From NCBI RefSeq assembly GCF_900177245.1, contig NZ_FXBM01000001.1:1488001-1552000 (forward strand): 64,000 nucleotides of DNA, in the 5' to 3' direction. Below are positions 54,656-63,952 of the stretch, one piece after another (position 1 is the stretch's first letter; the number at the start of each line of letters is the position of its first letter). Source of the stretch: Rathayibacter oskolensis. Lineage in GTDB: Bacteria; Actinomycetota; Actinomycetes; Actinomycetales; Microbacteriaceae. Under the pieces are notes generated by a model. The model was given only the letters and a program-made list of their open reading frames with translations. It had not been told where the DNA came from and ran no database searches. Both the position numbers and the translations under genes were made by a program.

Positions 54656-55384
54656 CGGGCTTCCTCCATCTTGTGTGATCCGCACCCGGCTCGAACCTGT
54701 CGAAAGGTGTCGATTCGGGACATGAATCTCGCGTGGTGCATCCCGGTCGAGATGTTCGACCGGCGCTTGCTCTTGCCGCCTTGATATCTTGCTTTCGGTA
54801 TTGAAATGTACTCTTGCGAGTTGAGAGTGAACCCGCTTCTGTTGAGTGTTCGTTGTCCCAAGTGCTCGGCTTGATCTGCGCCAATCTAGCGTCGGGTCAC
54901 TTGCACTACCAGAGCAATATCTCGAATTGATGAGCATGCGCCCACGATCGCAGCGCATACCAGGCCCCGCGGGAGGGCACGCACCTCAGACACCGTGCCT
55001 CTGTGTGAATCTGATCGCTGTATCTGAACGGGTCGCACCTCGTGCGAACATACCAGCTTCGAACCGACGTATCTTGCTCATATCGGAGGCCTATCGCTAG
55101 CGGCAGAAAAGGACCGCTGGCGTTTCGGCGACGACCCAATGAAGAATTCTTGTTCGACAAGGACGGCAACTGGATCGGCCGGTCTACCTCGGAACAACTG
55201 TCAGGAATCGCCTCCTCGCCCACTCCACTCCGCGCTGCCGCCACCACCTGGGGAACCCTCCGTCGATGCGATCTGCTCGACGGGAAGCCGGCCGGCGCAG
55301 GGGCACTGTTGATCGGATCCCCCGGAGGCGCGACGCTGGGTGGAGCCGGAGTCTCCGGCGTTCTCGGCGGACCAGGAGGATCAG
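54656..55384. other. AT-richer region without a supported gene
   Basis: From about 54660 to 55110 the sequence is visibly AT-richer than the rest (for example TTGATATCTTGCTTTCGG), then returns to GC-rich. Open frames on both strands show no recognisable protein, and codon bias is absent. The composition suggests acquired or decayed DNA. The ribosome binding site of the DHFR-family gene (AGGAGG) closes the region. Confidence 0.5.
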
Positions 55385-56008
55385 ATGGGGAAGATCGTCG
55401 TCAGCAGCATGGTGAGCATCGACGGCTTCACCGAGGGCTCAGGCGGTGACGTGTCGCAGATGCCCATGGACCTCGCGTTCGCCGAGCACAACGCCGACCG
55501 GGTCCGTTCGGCGAGCCGTCTGCTGTTCGGAGCGAGGAGCTACGTCGGGATGATGCAGTACTGGCCCCACCAGGTCGACAACGAGGAGGCGATCCCCGAA
55601 GACCGGTACATCGCCTCCCGGTACGCGACCGATCTCGGCATCACCGTGGTGTCCGACAGCCTGACCCGCGCCGACGTCACCGTGTGGAGCGACCGCACCG
55701 AGATCGTCTCGCGCCCGGAGGCGCACGCCCATCTGAGGAGGCTGCGCGAGACCGAGGCCGAGGACATCCTCGTCTTCGGCAGCCGCACCCTCTGGACGGA
55801 CCTGCTCGCTCACGGCCTGGTGGACGAGATGCACCTGCTCGTCGGGCCGAAGATCGTCGCAGGCGACGCCCGTGCCTTCACCGGACTCCCCCGGATCGAC
55901 CTCACGCTGCTCGGAGTGCGCACCTGGAAGGACTCGAGCACGGTCGCTCTCTCCTACCGTCCCGAGAACGCTCCCCGGGCGACGGCTCGTGACGTGGCGT
56001 ACAACTGA
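55385..56008 (+). CDS. Dihydrofolate reductase family protein (RibD C-terminal domain)
   Basis: The 207-residue protein has the RibD-C/DHFR-like fold: GKIVVSSMVSIDGFTEGSGG at the N-terminus, SRLLFGARSYVGMMQYWP, and EDILVFGSRTLWTDLLAHGLVDEMHLLVGPKIVAG. It likely binds NADPH and reduces an unknown substrate; true folate reductase activity is unlikely for this stand-alone group. The ATG at 55385 follows AGGAGGATCAG. It converges with the SDR gene, whose stop lies 8 bases away. Confidence 0.9.
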   Translation: MGKIVVSSMVSIDGFTEGSGGDVSQMPMDLAFAEHNADRVRSASRLLFGARSYVGMMQYWPHQVDNEEAIPEDRYIASRYATDLGITVVSDSLTRADVTVWSDRTEIVSRPEAHAHLRRLRETEAEDILVFGSRTLWTDLLAHGLVDEMHLLVGPKIVAGDARAFTGLPRIDLTLLGVRTWKDSSTVALSYRPENAPRATARDVAYN

Positions 56009-56015
56009 GGCCGGC

Positions 56016-56771
56016 TCAGAGCCAGCCGCCGTCCACGACCCAGTTCTGCGCCGTGCACATCGCGGAGTCGTCCGCGGCGAGCCAGAGGACGAGACGCGCG
56101 ACGTCCTCCGGCACGAGGCGGCCGGGAAGGCACTGGCTCTCGTCGATGTGCAGCTCCGCCTCCGGGGTGACGACGTGCCGCAGCTGCCGCTCGGTCATGA
56201 TCCACCCGGGGATCACGCAGTTGACGCGCACTCCCCCGGCACCGAGCTCGCGCGCGAGAGCGCGCGTCATGCCCTCGATCCCGGCCTTGGCCGTGATGTA
56301 GCCGACCAGGTCGACGAGGTCGATGTGGGCGCTGATCGACCCGAGGTTGATGATCGAGCCCGCCCGGGCGCGCAGCATCTGCCGTGACACCAGTCGCGCG
56401 GCGAAGAACTGGTGCCGGAGGTTCACGGCCATGCGGTCGTCCCAGTACTCCGGATCGAGGTCCTCGATCGTGTGGCGCGCATCGTTCGCCGCGTTGTTGA
56501 CGAGCACATGGGCGGCGCCGAGATCGGCCGTGAGCCGCCCGACGGCGCGCTCGAGGGCCGCGACGTCGCGGACGTCGCACGCTTCGAACCGCACGCCCTC
56601 GCCGAGCTCGCGAGCGAGATCCTCGCCCCGCTCGGCGTCGAGGTCGACGAACCCCACCCGCGCCCCCTGAGCGACGAACTGGCGGACGAACTCGGCGCCC
56701 AGGCCGGAGGCGCCGCCGGTGACGACCACCGTCCTGTCGACCAGGCTCGGGTACATGGCGTACGAGCTCAT
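56016..56771 (-). CDS. SDR family NAD(P)-dependent oxidoreductase
   Basis: The 251-residue classical short-chain dehydrogenase shows TGGASGLG (cofactor loop), NNAAN, the Ser of INLGSISAH and the Tyr-x3-Lys of GYITAKAG, then VNCVIPGWIMTERQ. It should oxidise a sugar, sugar acid or alcohol with NAD(P). The ATG at 56771 overlaps the stop of the zinc alcohol dehydrogenase gene, and it is the last gene of the sugar-oxidation operon. A role as aldose or sugar-acid dehydrogenase is inferred from context. Confidence 0.92.
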   Translation of the reverse strand: MSSYAMYPSLVDRTVVVTGGASGLGAEFVRQFVAQGARVGFVDLDAERGEDLARELGEGVRFEACDVRDVAALERAVGRLTADLGAAHVLVNNAANDARHTIEDLDPEYWDDRMAVNLRHQFFAARLVSRQMLRARAGSIINLGSISAHIDLVDLVGYITAKAGIEGMTRALARELGAGGVRVNCVIPGWIMTERQLRHVVTPEAELHIDESQCLPGRLVPEDVARLVLWLAADDSAMCTAQNWVVDGGWL

Positions 56772-57895
56772 CGGGTCGCGCCCTGGGCGGGGATGACGAT
56801 CGAGCGCCCGACGCTGCCGTGCTGCAGCGCGTCGAAGGCCGAGTCGATGGCATCGAGGGTGAACCGCTCGCCGATCAGGAGATCGAGGGGCAGTGCGCCG
56901 CTGCGGTAGAGGTCGAAGATCCTCGGGAGGTCCAGCTGCGGGATCGAGGACCCGTACAGCGACCCGGCCACGCGCTTCTGCTTCTGCACGAGATCGTTGA
57001 TGCCGATGTCGAAGCGCTGCCCGACCCGGCCCAGTCCCACGGCGATCGCTGTTCCTCCCGGCTGCAGCACGGCCACGGCCGACGCCAGTGTCTCCGCCCG
57101 GCCCACCGCCTCCACGACCCACGGCACCCCGCCGGGCACGAGGGCGAGGACCTGCTCGGCCGTGTCGCCTCGAGCGCCGTCGACCACGTGCGTCGCACCC
57201 AGTGTGGTCGCGAGCGCGAGCCGACTGTCGTCGACGTCGACCGCGATGACGGTGCTCGCGCCCGCGGCTCGGGCGCCCATGACGGCCGAGAGGCCGACAC
57301 CGCCGGCGCCGATCACCACGACCGCATCGCCGAGGCACGCGCCGATCACGTTCAGCACCGCCCCGACTCCCGTGATGACCGCGCAGCCGGCGATCGCCGC
57401 GATCTCCGCGGGGACGTCGTCGGGAACGCGCACCACGCTGCGCTCGGGCACGACCACCTGCTCGGCGAAGCACGACACCCCGAGGAGGTGGTGGATGGTC
57501 TCGCCGTCCCGGCTGAGGCGGCTCGTGCCGTCGAGGAGGCCACCGGACGCCGCCTGGATCGGGCCGGACTCGCACATGATCGGCCTGCCCGCGACGCACT
57601 GCCGACACCTGCCGCAGTTGGGGCGCCAGAGCAGCGCCACCCGGTCCCCCACCTCGAATCCCTCGCGGACATCGGGCCCGAGGCCGATGATGCGCCCCGC
57701 ACCCTCGTGGCCCGGAACCACCGGCAGCGGACAGCGCAGATCGCCGCGGAGGTAGTGCAGATCGGAGTGGCAGACGCCCGCCGCCTCGATCTCGACCAGG
57801 AGCTCGCCCCGACCGGGGTCGCTGATGTCGATCTCCTCCACCGAGAGCGGCGCTCCGAACTCCCGCAGCACCGCTGCGCGCGCCCGGGTGCTCAT
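56768..57895 (-). CDS. Zinc-dependent alcohol dehydrogenase (MDR family)
   Basis: The 375-residue enzyme has the catalytic-zinc site (GVCHSDLHY, VPGHEGAG), the structural zinc loop with four cysteines (CGRCRQCVAGRPIMC), and the Rossmann motif VVVIGAGGVGLSAVMGARAAGA. It belongs to the class III/NAD-type alcohol dehydrogenases. It probably oxidises a sugar-derived alcohol or aldose in the pathway. Its stop overlaps the SDR start; a 66-bp gap separates it from the dehydratase gene upstream. The substrate is uncertain. Confidence 0.93.
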   Translation of the reverse strand: MSTRARAAVLREFGAPLSVEEIDISDPGRGELLVEIEAAGVCHSDLHYLRGDLRCPLPVVPGHEGAGRIIGLGPDVREGFEVGDRVALLWRPNCGRCRQCVAGRPIMCESGPIQAASGGLLDGTSRLSRDGETIHHLLGVSCFAEQVVVPERSVVRVPDDVPAEIAAIAGCAVITGVGAVLNVIGACLGDAVVVIGAGGVGLSAVMGARAAGASTVIAVDVDDSRLALATTLGATHVVDGARGDTAEQVLALVPGGVPWVVEAVGRAETLASAVAVLQPGGTAIAVGLGRVGQRFDIGINDLVQKQKRVAGSLYGSSIPQLDLPRIFDLYRSGALPLDLLIGERFTLDAIDSAFDALQHGSVGRSIVIPAQGATR

Positions 57896-57961
57896 CGGGG
57901 TCCCCGTCTGGTCGTCCGCGTCATCGTCTCTTCCTTCTCACAGCTCGGTCTTCTCACGGGC

Positions 57962-59731
57962 TCAGTGGGATTCGCGCATCACGTCGGGACCGGTCGAGCC
58001 GGTCAGGAAGTCCAGGTCGGCTCCCCGCTCGGCCTGCTCGACGTGGTCCACGTAGAGCCGCTCCCAGCCCCGCACGGGTGTCGCGTACGCGGCGACGGTG
58101 GCGGCGGGCTGCCGACGGGAGGCGAGCTCCTCGTCGCCCACGAGGAGCGTCAGGGAGCGCGACGCGACGTCGAGCTCGATGAGGTCGCCGTCCTGGACCA
58201 GCCCGAGGGCTCCGCCGACCGCCGACTCCGGGGTCACGTGCAGCACGATCGTGCCGTAGGCCGTGCCGCTCATGCGTCCGTCGCAGATGCGGACCATGTC
58301 GCGGACGCCTGCGTCGAGCAGGCGCTTGGGAAGCGGCATGTTCGCCACCTCGGGCATGCCCGGGTACCCGCGCGGGCCGCACCCGCGCAGGACCAGGACC
58401 GAGTCGGCGGTGACGTCGAGCTCCGGCGAGTCGATCCTCGCGTGCATGTCCTCGACGGAGTCGAAGACGACCGCCGGGCCTCGATGGTGCAGCAGGGCCG
58501 CGGTGGCGGCGGCCGGCTTGATGATCGAGCCGGTGGGCGACAGGTTCCCGCGGAGCACGGCGATCCCGGCGGCGGCGAGGAGCGGCTGATCGACCGGTCG
58601 GATCACCTCGCGGTCCCAGACCTCGTGCCCGGCGAGCTCCTCGACGAAGGGCCGGCCGAGCACCGTCACGGCGGTCGGGTCGAGCATCGCCCTCACCTCG
58701 TTCATGACGGCGAGGAACCCGCCCGCCCGGAACAGGTCCTCCATGAGGTGCGCACCGGCCGGCTGCAGATCGACGAGCAGCGGCACGTCGGCGCCGATGC
58801 GGTCGAAGTCCTCGAGGTCGAGGTCGACGCCGAGCCGGCCCGCGATCGCGAGCAGGTGCACCACGGCGTTCGTCGAACCGCCGATCGCCGCGAGAGCGAC
58901 GATCGCGTTGTGGAACGCCGCCTTGGTCATGACGTCCGCCGGCGTCCGCTCCTCCCCCACCATCGTCACGATGTGGTTCCCGGTCGCGTGGGCGAACTGC
59001 AGCAGCCGGCTGTCGGAGGCGGGGACCCCCGCGACACCCGGCAGCGTCATGCCGAGAGCCTCCGCGACGCACGCCATGGAGGACGCGGTTCCCATGGTGT
59101 TGCAGTGTCCGCGGCTGCGGATCATCGACGACTCCGACTGCACGAAGTAGTCGCTGTCGAGCCGGCCCGCCCGCACCTCCTCGCTCAGCCGCCAGACGTC
59201 GGTGCCACAGCCGAGCGGGCTGCCGCGGAAGGTGCCGTTGAGCATCGGACCTCCGGGGACGACGATCGCCGGGATCCCGACGCTGGCGGCGGCCATCAGC
59301 AGCGCGGGGATCGTCTTGTCGCACCCGCCGAGGAGCACCAGGCCGTCGACGGGGTTGGCCCGGAAGAGCTCCTCCGCAGCCATCGCGACCATGTTCCGCC
59401 ACAGCATCGCCGTGGTCCGGACGGTCGTCTCTCCGAGGGAGATCACGGGAAGGTTGTAGGGGATGCCGCCGGCTTCGTACACGCCGTTCTTCACACTCTG
59501 GGCGACCTCGTCGAGGTGCGAGTTGCACGGCGACAGGTCGGAGGCGGTGTTCGCGATGGCGATCTGTGGCCGGCCGTCGAACGCGTGGTCGGGAGTGCCT
59601 CGCCGCATCCACGCCCGGTGGAGGTAGGTGTTCCGGTCGTCGCCGCCGTACCACTGGGCGCTGCGGACGGGTCGGCCCGTCCTGATCACCGGGCCCAGGC
59701 CGGACGGAGGTGTGGAGCCCTGGTCGTTCAT
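57962..59731 (-). CDS. IlvD/Edd family sugar-acid dehydratase
   Basis: The 589-residue protein has the three Fe-S ligand cysteines of the family (SPCNSH Cys69, GGCDKT Cys137, RGHCNTMG Cys210) and the C-terminal DGRMSGTAYG, SPTGSIIKP and CGPRGYPGMPE motifs. Family members dehydrate dihydroxy acids or aldonates. Its length, and its place beside a semialdehyde dehydrogenase and a xylanase, point to a pentonate or related aldonate dehydratase and not to branched-chain amino acid synthesis. Start ATG 59731 overlaps the stop of the aldehyde dehydrogenase gene. Confidence 0.88.
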   Translation of the reverse strand: MNDQGSTPPSGLGPVIRTGRPVRSAQWYGGDDRNTYLHRAWMRRGTPDHAFDGRPQIAIANTASDLSPCNSHLDEVAQSVKNGVYEAGGIPYNLPVISLGETTVRTTAMLWRNMVAMAAEELFRANPVDGLVLLGGCDKTIPALLMAAASVGIPAIVVPGGPMLNGTFRGSPLGCGTDVWRLSEEVRAGRLDSDYFVQSESSMIRSRGHCNTMGTASSMACVAEALGMTLPGVAGVPASDSRLLQFAHATGNHIVTMVGEERTPADVMTKAAFHNAIVALAAIGGSTNAVVHLLAIAGRLGVDLDLEDFDRIGADVPLLVDLQPAGAHLMEDLFRAGGFLAVMNEVRAMLDPTAVTVLGRPFVEELAGHEVWDREVIRPVDQPLLAAAGIAVLRGNLSPTGSIIKPAAATAALLHHRGPAVVFDSVEDMHARIDSPELDVTADSVLVLRGCGPRGYPGMPEVANMPLPKRLLDAGVRDMVRICDGRMSGTAYGTIVLHVTPESAVGGALGLVQDGDLIELDVASRSLTLLVGDEELASRRQPAATVAAYATPVRGWERLYVDHVEQAERGADLDFLTGSTGPDVMRESH

Positions 59732-61206
59732 CGAGGGACCTGTCTGCCGTCGCGGCGGTGAGGGAGGCGGGCGAGGCCCGCGTCGGTGAGATCCGCCGGC
59801 AGGACGCGCTGGGGCGCCCCCTGGTAGGCGATCGGTCGGAGGAAGCGGCGGATCGCGGTCGCTCCCACCGAGGTGTGCTGCGAGGTCGAGGCCGGCCAGG
59901 GTCCCCCGTGGTTCTGCCCCCAGGTGACGCTGACACCGGTCGGCCACCCGTCGAAGACGACGCGGCCGGAGCGCTCCGCCATCAGCGCGACCAGCCCGTC
60001 GATGTCCTCGCCCGGCTCGCTGTGCACCGTGGCGGTCAAGGAGCCGCTCACCCGCGCCAGCGCCGCGACGACGTCGTCCGGGGAGCGGTACTCCACCAGC
60101 AGGGTCGACGGCCCGAAGCACTCCTCGAGGAGCAGATCGCTGTGCTCGAGGAAGTCGTCGAGCGTCGTCGTCAGGACCACCGGAGACTGCGCGAGCACCC
60201 CGTCCGCCGATCCGCGAGCGAGAGCACGCACGTCGCCCGCCGACTCCACCCGGCGCGTGGACTCGGTGAAGGACTCCGAGATGCGCTCGGTCAGCAGCGT
60301 CATCCTCGGCAGGGCGTCGACCCGCTCCGTCACCGCATCGGCGAACGTCGACGACGCCGGGACGAAGACCACGCCGGGCTTCGTGCAGAACTGCCCGCCG
60401 CCCAGCGTGAACGAGGCGACGAGCTCCGCGGCGAGCTCGGACGTGCGGCTGTGCGCCGCTCCGGGGGTGATCACGACGGGATTCACGCTGCCGAGCTCTC
60501 CGAAGAACGGGATCGGCTCCTCGCGCTCGGACATCGCGCTCATCAGCGCCTCGGCGCCCCGGAGCGAGCCGGTGAAGGCGACGGCGCGCACGTGCGGGTC
60601 GGCGACGAGGGCCAGCCCGGCCGCACGCCCCTCCACCAGGTCGAAGACGCCGCGCGGTGCACCCGCCTCCTCCAGCGCCCGATCGACGACGGCAGCCGTC
60701 CGTCGCGAGAGCTCGGGATGCCCGGGATGCGCCTTCACGACCACCGGGCAGCCCGCCGCGAGTGCCGACGCCGTGTCGCCGCCGGCGACCGAGAAGGCGA
60801 ACGGGAAGTTCGAGGCCGAGAACACCGCGACCGCGCCGAGGGGGCGCAGGTACCGTCGGATCTCCTGCGAGCCGTCGCCGCCGATCGTGCCGGCGACGTC
60901 CACCGACGCCTCGAGGTAGGAGCCCTCCTCGACGACCTCGGCGAACAGGCGCAACTGGCCGCTCGTGCGCGCCACCTCGCCTCTCAACCGGTCCGCACCC
61001 AGGTGCGTCTCCCCCTCCGCCACCGCGACCAGGTCGTCACGAGCCTCGTCGAGCCGCAGAGCGATCCGCGTGAGCCAGCGCGCGCGCTCGGCCCTGGACG
61101 ACGCAAGCGCCGCCGGCACCGCACCCGCAGCCGCGAGGACGCGGTCCTCGACGATGCGCGTGCCGGCGGCGGCGTGCACGAGCTCCTCGTGCGCTTCGAT
61201 GGTCAT
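59728..61206 (-). CDS. Aldehyde dehydrogenase (probable alpha-ketoglutaric semialdehyde dehydrogenase)
   Basis: The 492-residue enzyme has catalytic Cys274 (GGGQFCTKPG) and Glu237 (FFGELGSVNP), and a cofactor region SASNFPFAFSVAGGDTASALAAGCPVVVK. These sequences are of the type found in NADP-dependent 2,5-dioxovalerate dehydrogenases, which finish the non-phosphorylating pentose and sugar-acid pathways by making 2-oxoglutarate. It is coupled to the GH10 gene upstream and to the dehydratase downstream by ATGA overlaps. No separate dioxopentonate aldolase is visible. Confidence 0.88.
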   Translation of the reverse strand: MTIEAHEELVHAAAGTRIVEDRVLAAAGAVPAALASSRAERARWLTRIALRLDEARDDLVAVAEGETHLGADRLRGEVARTSGQLRLFAEVVEEGSYLEASVDVAGTIGGDGSQEIRRYLRPLGAVAVFSASNFPFAFSVAGGDTASALAAGCPVVVKAHPGHPELSRRTAAVVDRALEEAGAPRGVFDLVEGRAAGLALVADPHVRAVAFTGSLRGAEALMSAMSEREEPIPFFGELGSVNPVVITPGAAHSRTSELAAELVASFTLGGGQFCTKPGVVFVPASSTFADAVTERVDALPRMTLLTERISESFTESTRRVESAGDVRALARGSADGVLAQSPVVLTTTLDDFLEHSDLLLEECFGPSTLLVEYRSPDDVVAALARVSGSLTATVHSEPGEDIDGLVALMAERSGRVVFDGWPTGVSVTWGQNHGGPWPASTSQHTSVGATAIRRFLRPIAYQGAPQRVLPADLTDAGLARLPHRRDGRQVPR

Positions 61207-62468
61207 CGCTCCACCACGACCGTGATCGGACCGCTGCCCGCCGCCAGCTCCACCTCGGAGGAGGCGCCTCCGGCCGCGATGCGGTACCGCCCCGCGAACC
61301 CCTGCAGTGGCACCCGCCCGTCCGCTCCGGTCCTCGCGGTGGTCCCGTCGTGCCACCACTGGCGGCGGATGAGGTCGTGCAGCGCGTCGTAGCCGGGCTT
61401 CCTGCTCCCGTCGCGCCGCAGCAGACCGGACGGAGCACCCAGCCAGGCGCCGTCGTCGGTGAGACCCCAGTAGGTCAGCGACTCGACCGCGGGATGCGCG
61501 AGGACGTTCCGGTAGTGGCGGACGAGCTCGTCCGCCTGACGGGCTTCGCCGTCCTCGGTGCTGGGCCAGGACTCGACCTGGTAGTCGTTCAGGTCCTCGA
61601 TCTCCTTCGGCATGAGATCACCGGAGAGCAGGGTCGTCTCCGTCATCTGCAACGGGAGCCCGAAGCGGGAGAACCGTTCGAGGACCTCGCTGATCCGGTC
61701 CTCCCCCCGGTACCCCTGGTGCATGTGCGTCTGAAGCCCGATGGCGTCGATCGGGATCCCCGCGTCGAGGCAGTCCTCGATGAGGTGCTCGTAGTCGCTC
61801 GAGAGGTCGAAGTCGTTGAGCACGAAGCGGCCCGCCGTTCCGACGGAGCGCGCCTCCTCGAACGCCAGCGCGACCATCCCGACGCGTCCGAGACGTGTCG
61901 CGAGACCGGTGATCGCGTTCGCCTCCGCCGTGAAGCGCGGCATGATCACGGTCTCGTTGATGGCGTCCCACTGGTCCACGATCCCGGCGAAGTCCGCGAC
62001 CTCGCGGCGGATCCTGGCCCGGAGGACCTCCTCGACCTCCGCGTCGTCGAGCGGGAGCAGCCACTCGGGCGCCAGCGTGTGCCAGACGAGCGGATGTCCC
62101 TTCACCCGCACCCCCCGCTCGGCGAACCACTCCGCCGTCTTCTTCAGGCGTGCCGTCTCGGGACGCCCCCGTTCGGGCTCGAACCCGCGCCAGTAGAAGG
62201 GCAGCGTCACCGTGTTGAACACCTCCAGCCACGCGTCCGCGAGCATCCGGGGGTCGGACGAGAGCCGGCCGCCGAAGAACTGCGACGCGTCGCCGCCGGT
62301 GGCCAGCGGAGGGCCTCCCAGCCAGTCGACGAAGTCGAATCCGATGTTGCCGAAGCCGAACGCGTGAGCGAGCTGCGTCGTCGTCACGGCCACGTCCGGC
62401 ACGGGCCGGCCCTGGTCGTCGACGACGAGGACGTCCGTCGTGAGGGTGCGATGGCAGAGATCAGGCAC
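61203..62468 (-). CDS. Intracellular endo-1,4-beta-xylanase, GH10
   Basis: The 421-residue enzyme reads as a GH10 barrel after a short N-terminal beta region (VLVVDDQGRPVPDVAVTTTQLAHAFGFG). Landmarks are KGHPLVWHTLAPEWL, the acid/base in DAINETV (Glu172), FVLNDFDL, and the nucleophile in LQMTETTL (Glu277). A C-terminal beta extension (RVPLQGFAGRYRI) follows. It lacks a signal peptide, so it cleaves imported xylo-oligosaccharides. The GTG start has GGAGG upstream. Its stop overlaps the aldehyde dehydrogenase start. An intracellular xylanase coupled to an oxidation pathway suggests xylose from xylan is its product. Confidence 0.9.
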   Translation of the reverse strand: MPDLCHRTLTTDVLVVDDQGRPVPDVAVTTTQLAHAFGFGNIGFDFVDWLGGPPLATGGDASQFFGGRLSSDPRMLADAWLEVFNTVTLPFYWRGFEPERGRPETARLKKTAEWFAERGVRVKGHPLVWHTLAPEWLLPLDDAEVEEVLRARIRREVADFAGIVDQWDAINETVIMPRFTAEANAITGLATRLGRVGMVALAFEEARSVGTAGRFVLNDFDLSSDYEHLIEDCLDAGIPIDAIGLQTHMHQGYRGEDRISEVLERFSRFGLPLQMTETTLLSGDLMPKEIEDLNDYQVESWPSTEDGEARQADELVRHYRNVLAHPAVESLTYWGLTDDGAWLGAPSGLLRRDGSRKPGYDALHDLIRRQWWHDGTTARTGADGRVPLQGFAGRYRIAAGGASSEVELAAGSGPITVVVER

Positions 62469-62510
62469 GGATGAACCTCCGCGTCGTCGCGTCGTGCGGC
62501 GGAGCGACCG

Positions 62511-62879
62511 TCATCGTTCGCCCCTCGCCCCGGGGTACCAGTCCTCGAGCGTGTTCTCGGTGATCGCGATGAACACGTCGTCCGGGCGCACCCCCTCCGC
62601 CTCGAGCCGCCGGGCCACGGCCTCGAACATCGCCGACTTCGCCTCCTGGTCGTACATGCGGACCATCAGCACGCGGACGTAGACCACGTCCCGCCGGTCC
62701 CCGCCGAGGTAGTGGGCGTCGGCGATGATGTGGTCGGCGGGCAGGGGGTGGATGACCTGGAAGCGGTCCTCCGCATCCATGCCCAGGCCTTCGACGAGAC
62801 CGGCGTTGACGGCCTCCGCGTAGGCGAACCTCTTCTCCACCGAGACGGTGTCGGCTACTTCAATGGTGACGAGAGGCAT
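62511..62879 (-). CDS. Tautomerase family protein
   Basis: The 122-residue protein begins MPLVTIEV, so after Met removal Pro1 would be the catalytic base of the tautomerase superfamily. It continues VIHPLPADHIIADAHYLGG and VYVRVLMVRMYDQEAKSAMFEAVARRL. It could isomerise a keto acid or enol sugar intermediate. The start overlaps the stop of the Gfo/Idh gene by one base (TGATG); a 42-bp gap separates it from the xylanase gene, where a new ribosome binding site lies. Confidence 0.85.
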   Translation of the reverse strand: MPLVTIEVADTVSVEKRFAYAEAVNAGLVEGLGMDAEDRFQVIHPLPADHIIADAHYLGGDRRDVVYVRVLMVRMYDQEAKSAMFEAVARRLEAEGVRPDDVFIAITENTLEDWYPGARGER

Positions 62880-63952
62880 CAGGCCCACGCTTCCTTGCTC
62901 ACGCGCACATCGGCGCTGGTTCGTACGGACTCCTCGATCGCGAGACCGAGGAGGTGGTCTTGGCAGGCTTCCGCGAGCGGGTACGGCTCCGGCCCGGCGT
63001 CGCGGGCCCACCGCCCCGTCGCCTCGAGGAAGTCGGCGACGGCGAGGTCGTCCTCGGAGAGTCGTGTGCCGATCCAGGCGTTCCTCCAGACGAACCGGCC
63101 CTCGAAGGAGGCGGACACCACTTCGTTGCCCTCGAGGTTCATGTCGACGCCGGTGCGGCGGTAGGAGATCGGGGAGACGACGACTCCCTCGTCGGTGAGG
63201 TGCGTGACGGTGTCGTCGGAGATCTCGCCCAGCGAGCCCCTGATGACGATCCGCCGGCTCAGCAGCGGATTCCACCACTGGTTGTCCACGAAGTCGTAGA
63301 GGCCCATCCGACCGTCGCCGAAGTCGAGCGTGCCGATGGTGGTGGTGCGCGGTTCCGGTGTCGGGTCCTCGCGCCAGCCGTCGAAGGTCAGCGGGTCGGC
63401 CTGGGGAGCGGTGAAGGCGCGTGCGCTCACGACGGCCTCCGCCATGCCTGCTCCGAGGAACCCGCGCATCAGGCTGGTCGCGTGGTAGAGGTGCGTGGAG
63501 GCCACCTGAACGGCTGTCGGAGCACCGATGGCGCCGCTGTCGATCACCGACTTCCGTGCCGCGTGACCCGGCATCAGCATGTACTGCTCCGCCACCTGCA
63601 CGCGGCCCGACGAGCCGACGGCCGACCACAGCTCGCGCAGCCCGTCGGCCGTCGGCGCGGGCGGAGTCTCGGCGAGCACCGGGATCCCGAGCTCCACGAG
63701 GCGAGTGGTGACGGTCGGCATCGACGACCACGAGACGGCGGCGATCACGAAGTCCGGACGGAGGGCGAGCGCCTCCTCCAGGGTCCGGACGACAGGAGCG
63801 TCCCATCTCGCAGACATCCGCGCCTCGGCCTCGGCGGAGTTCGCCACCACGGCGACCGCCTGCAGCCTCGCGGGCGAAGCGTTCGCCAGGCGGAGGTAGA
63901 ACTCCGACCGCCACCCCGTCCCCACTACAGCGAACTTCACGGGCTCAGTCAT
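62879..63952 (-). CDS. Gfo/Idh/MocA family oxidoreductase
   Basis: The 357-residue protein has the N-terminal NAD(P)-binding Rossmann fold (FAVVGTGWRSEFYLRLANAS) and the family EKP-like motif in VLAETPPAPT, where the usual Lys is replaced by Thr. The C-terminal alpha/beta substrate domain includes MRGFLGAGMAEAVVSAR. Such enzymes oxidise or reduce sugars and cyclitols. The missing Lys may reduce catalysis. It is the first gene seen of the operon, preceded by AAGGTCCGAG; the promoter probably lies at or beyond the window edge. Confidence 0.88.
   Translation of the reverse strand: MTEPVKFAVVGTGWRSEFYLRLANASPARLQAVAVVANSAEAEARMSARWDAPVVRTLEEALALRPDFVIAAVSWSSMPTVTTRLVELGIPVLAETPPAPTADGLRELWSAVGSSGRVQVAEQYMLMPGHAARKSVIDSGAIGAPTAVQVASTHLYHATSLMRGFLGAGMAEAVVSARAFTAPQADPLTFDGWREDPTPEPRTTTIGTLDFGDGRMGLYDFVDNQWWNPLLSRRIVIRGSLGEISDDTVTHLTDEGVVVSPISYRRTGVDMNLEGNEVVSASFEGRFVWRNAWIGTRLSEDDLAVADFLEATGRWARDAGPEPYPLAEACQDHLLGLAIEESVRTSADVRVSKEAWA

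Noticed and set aside
55042-55449. A 135-codon plus-strand frame overlapping the DHFR-family gene start
   Set aside because: It runs from AT-rich DNA into another frame of the DHFR gene, has no ribosome binding site or similarity, and shows no codon bias.
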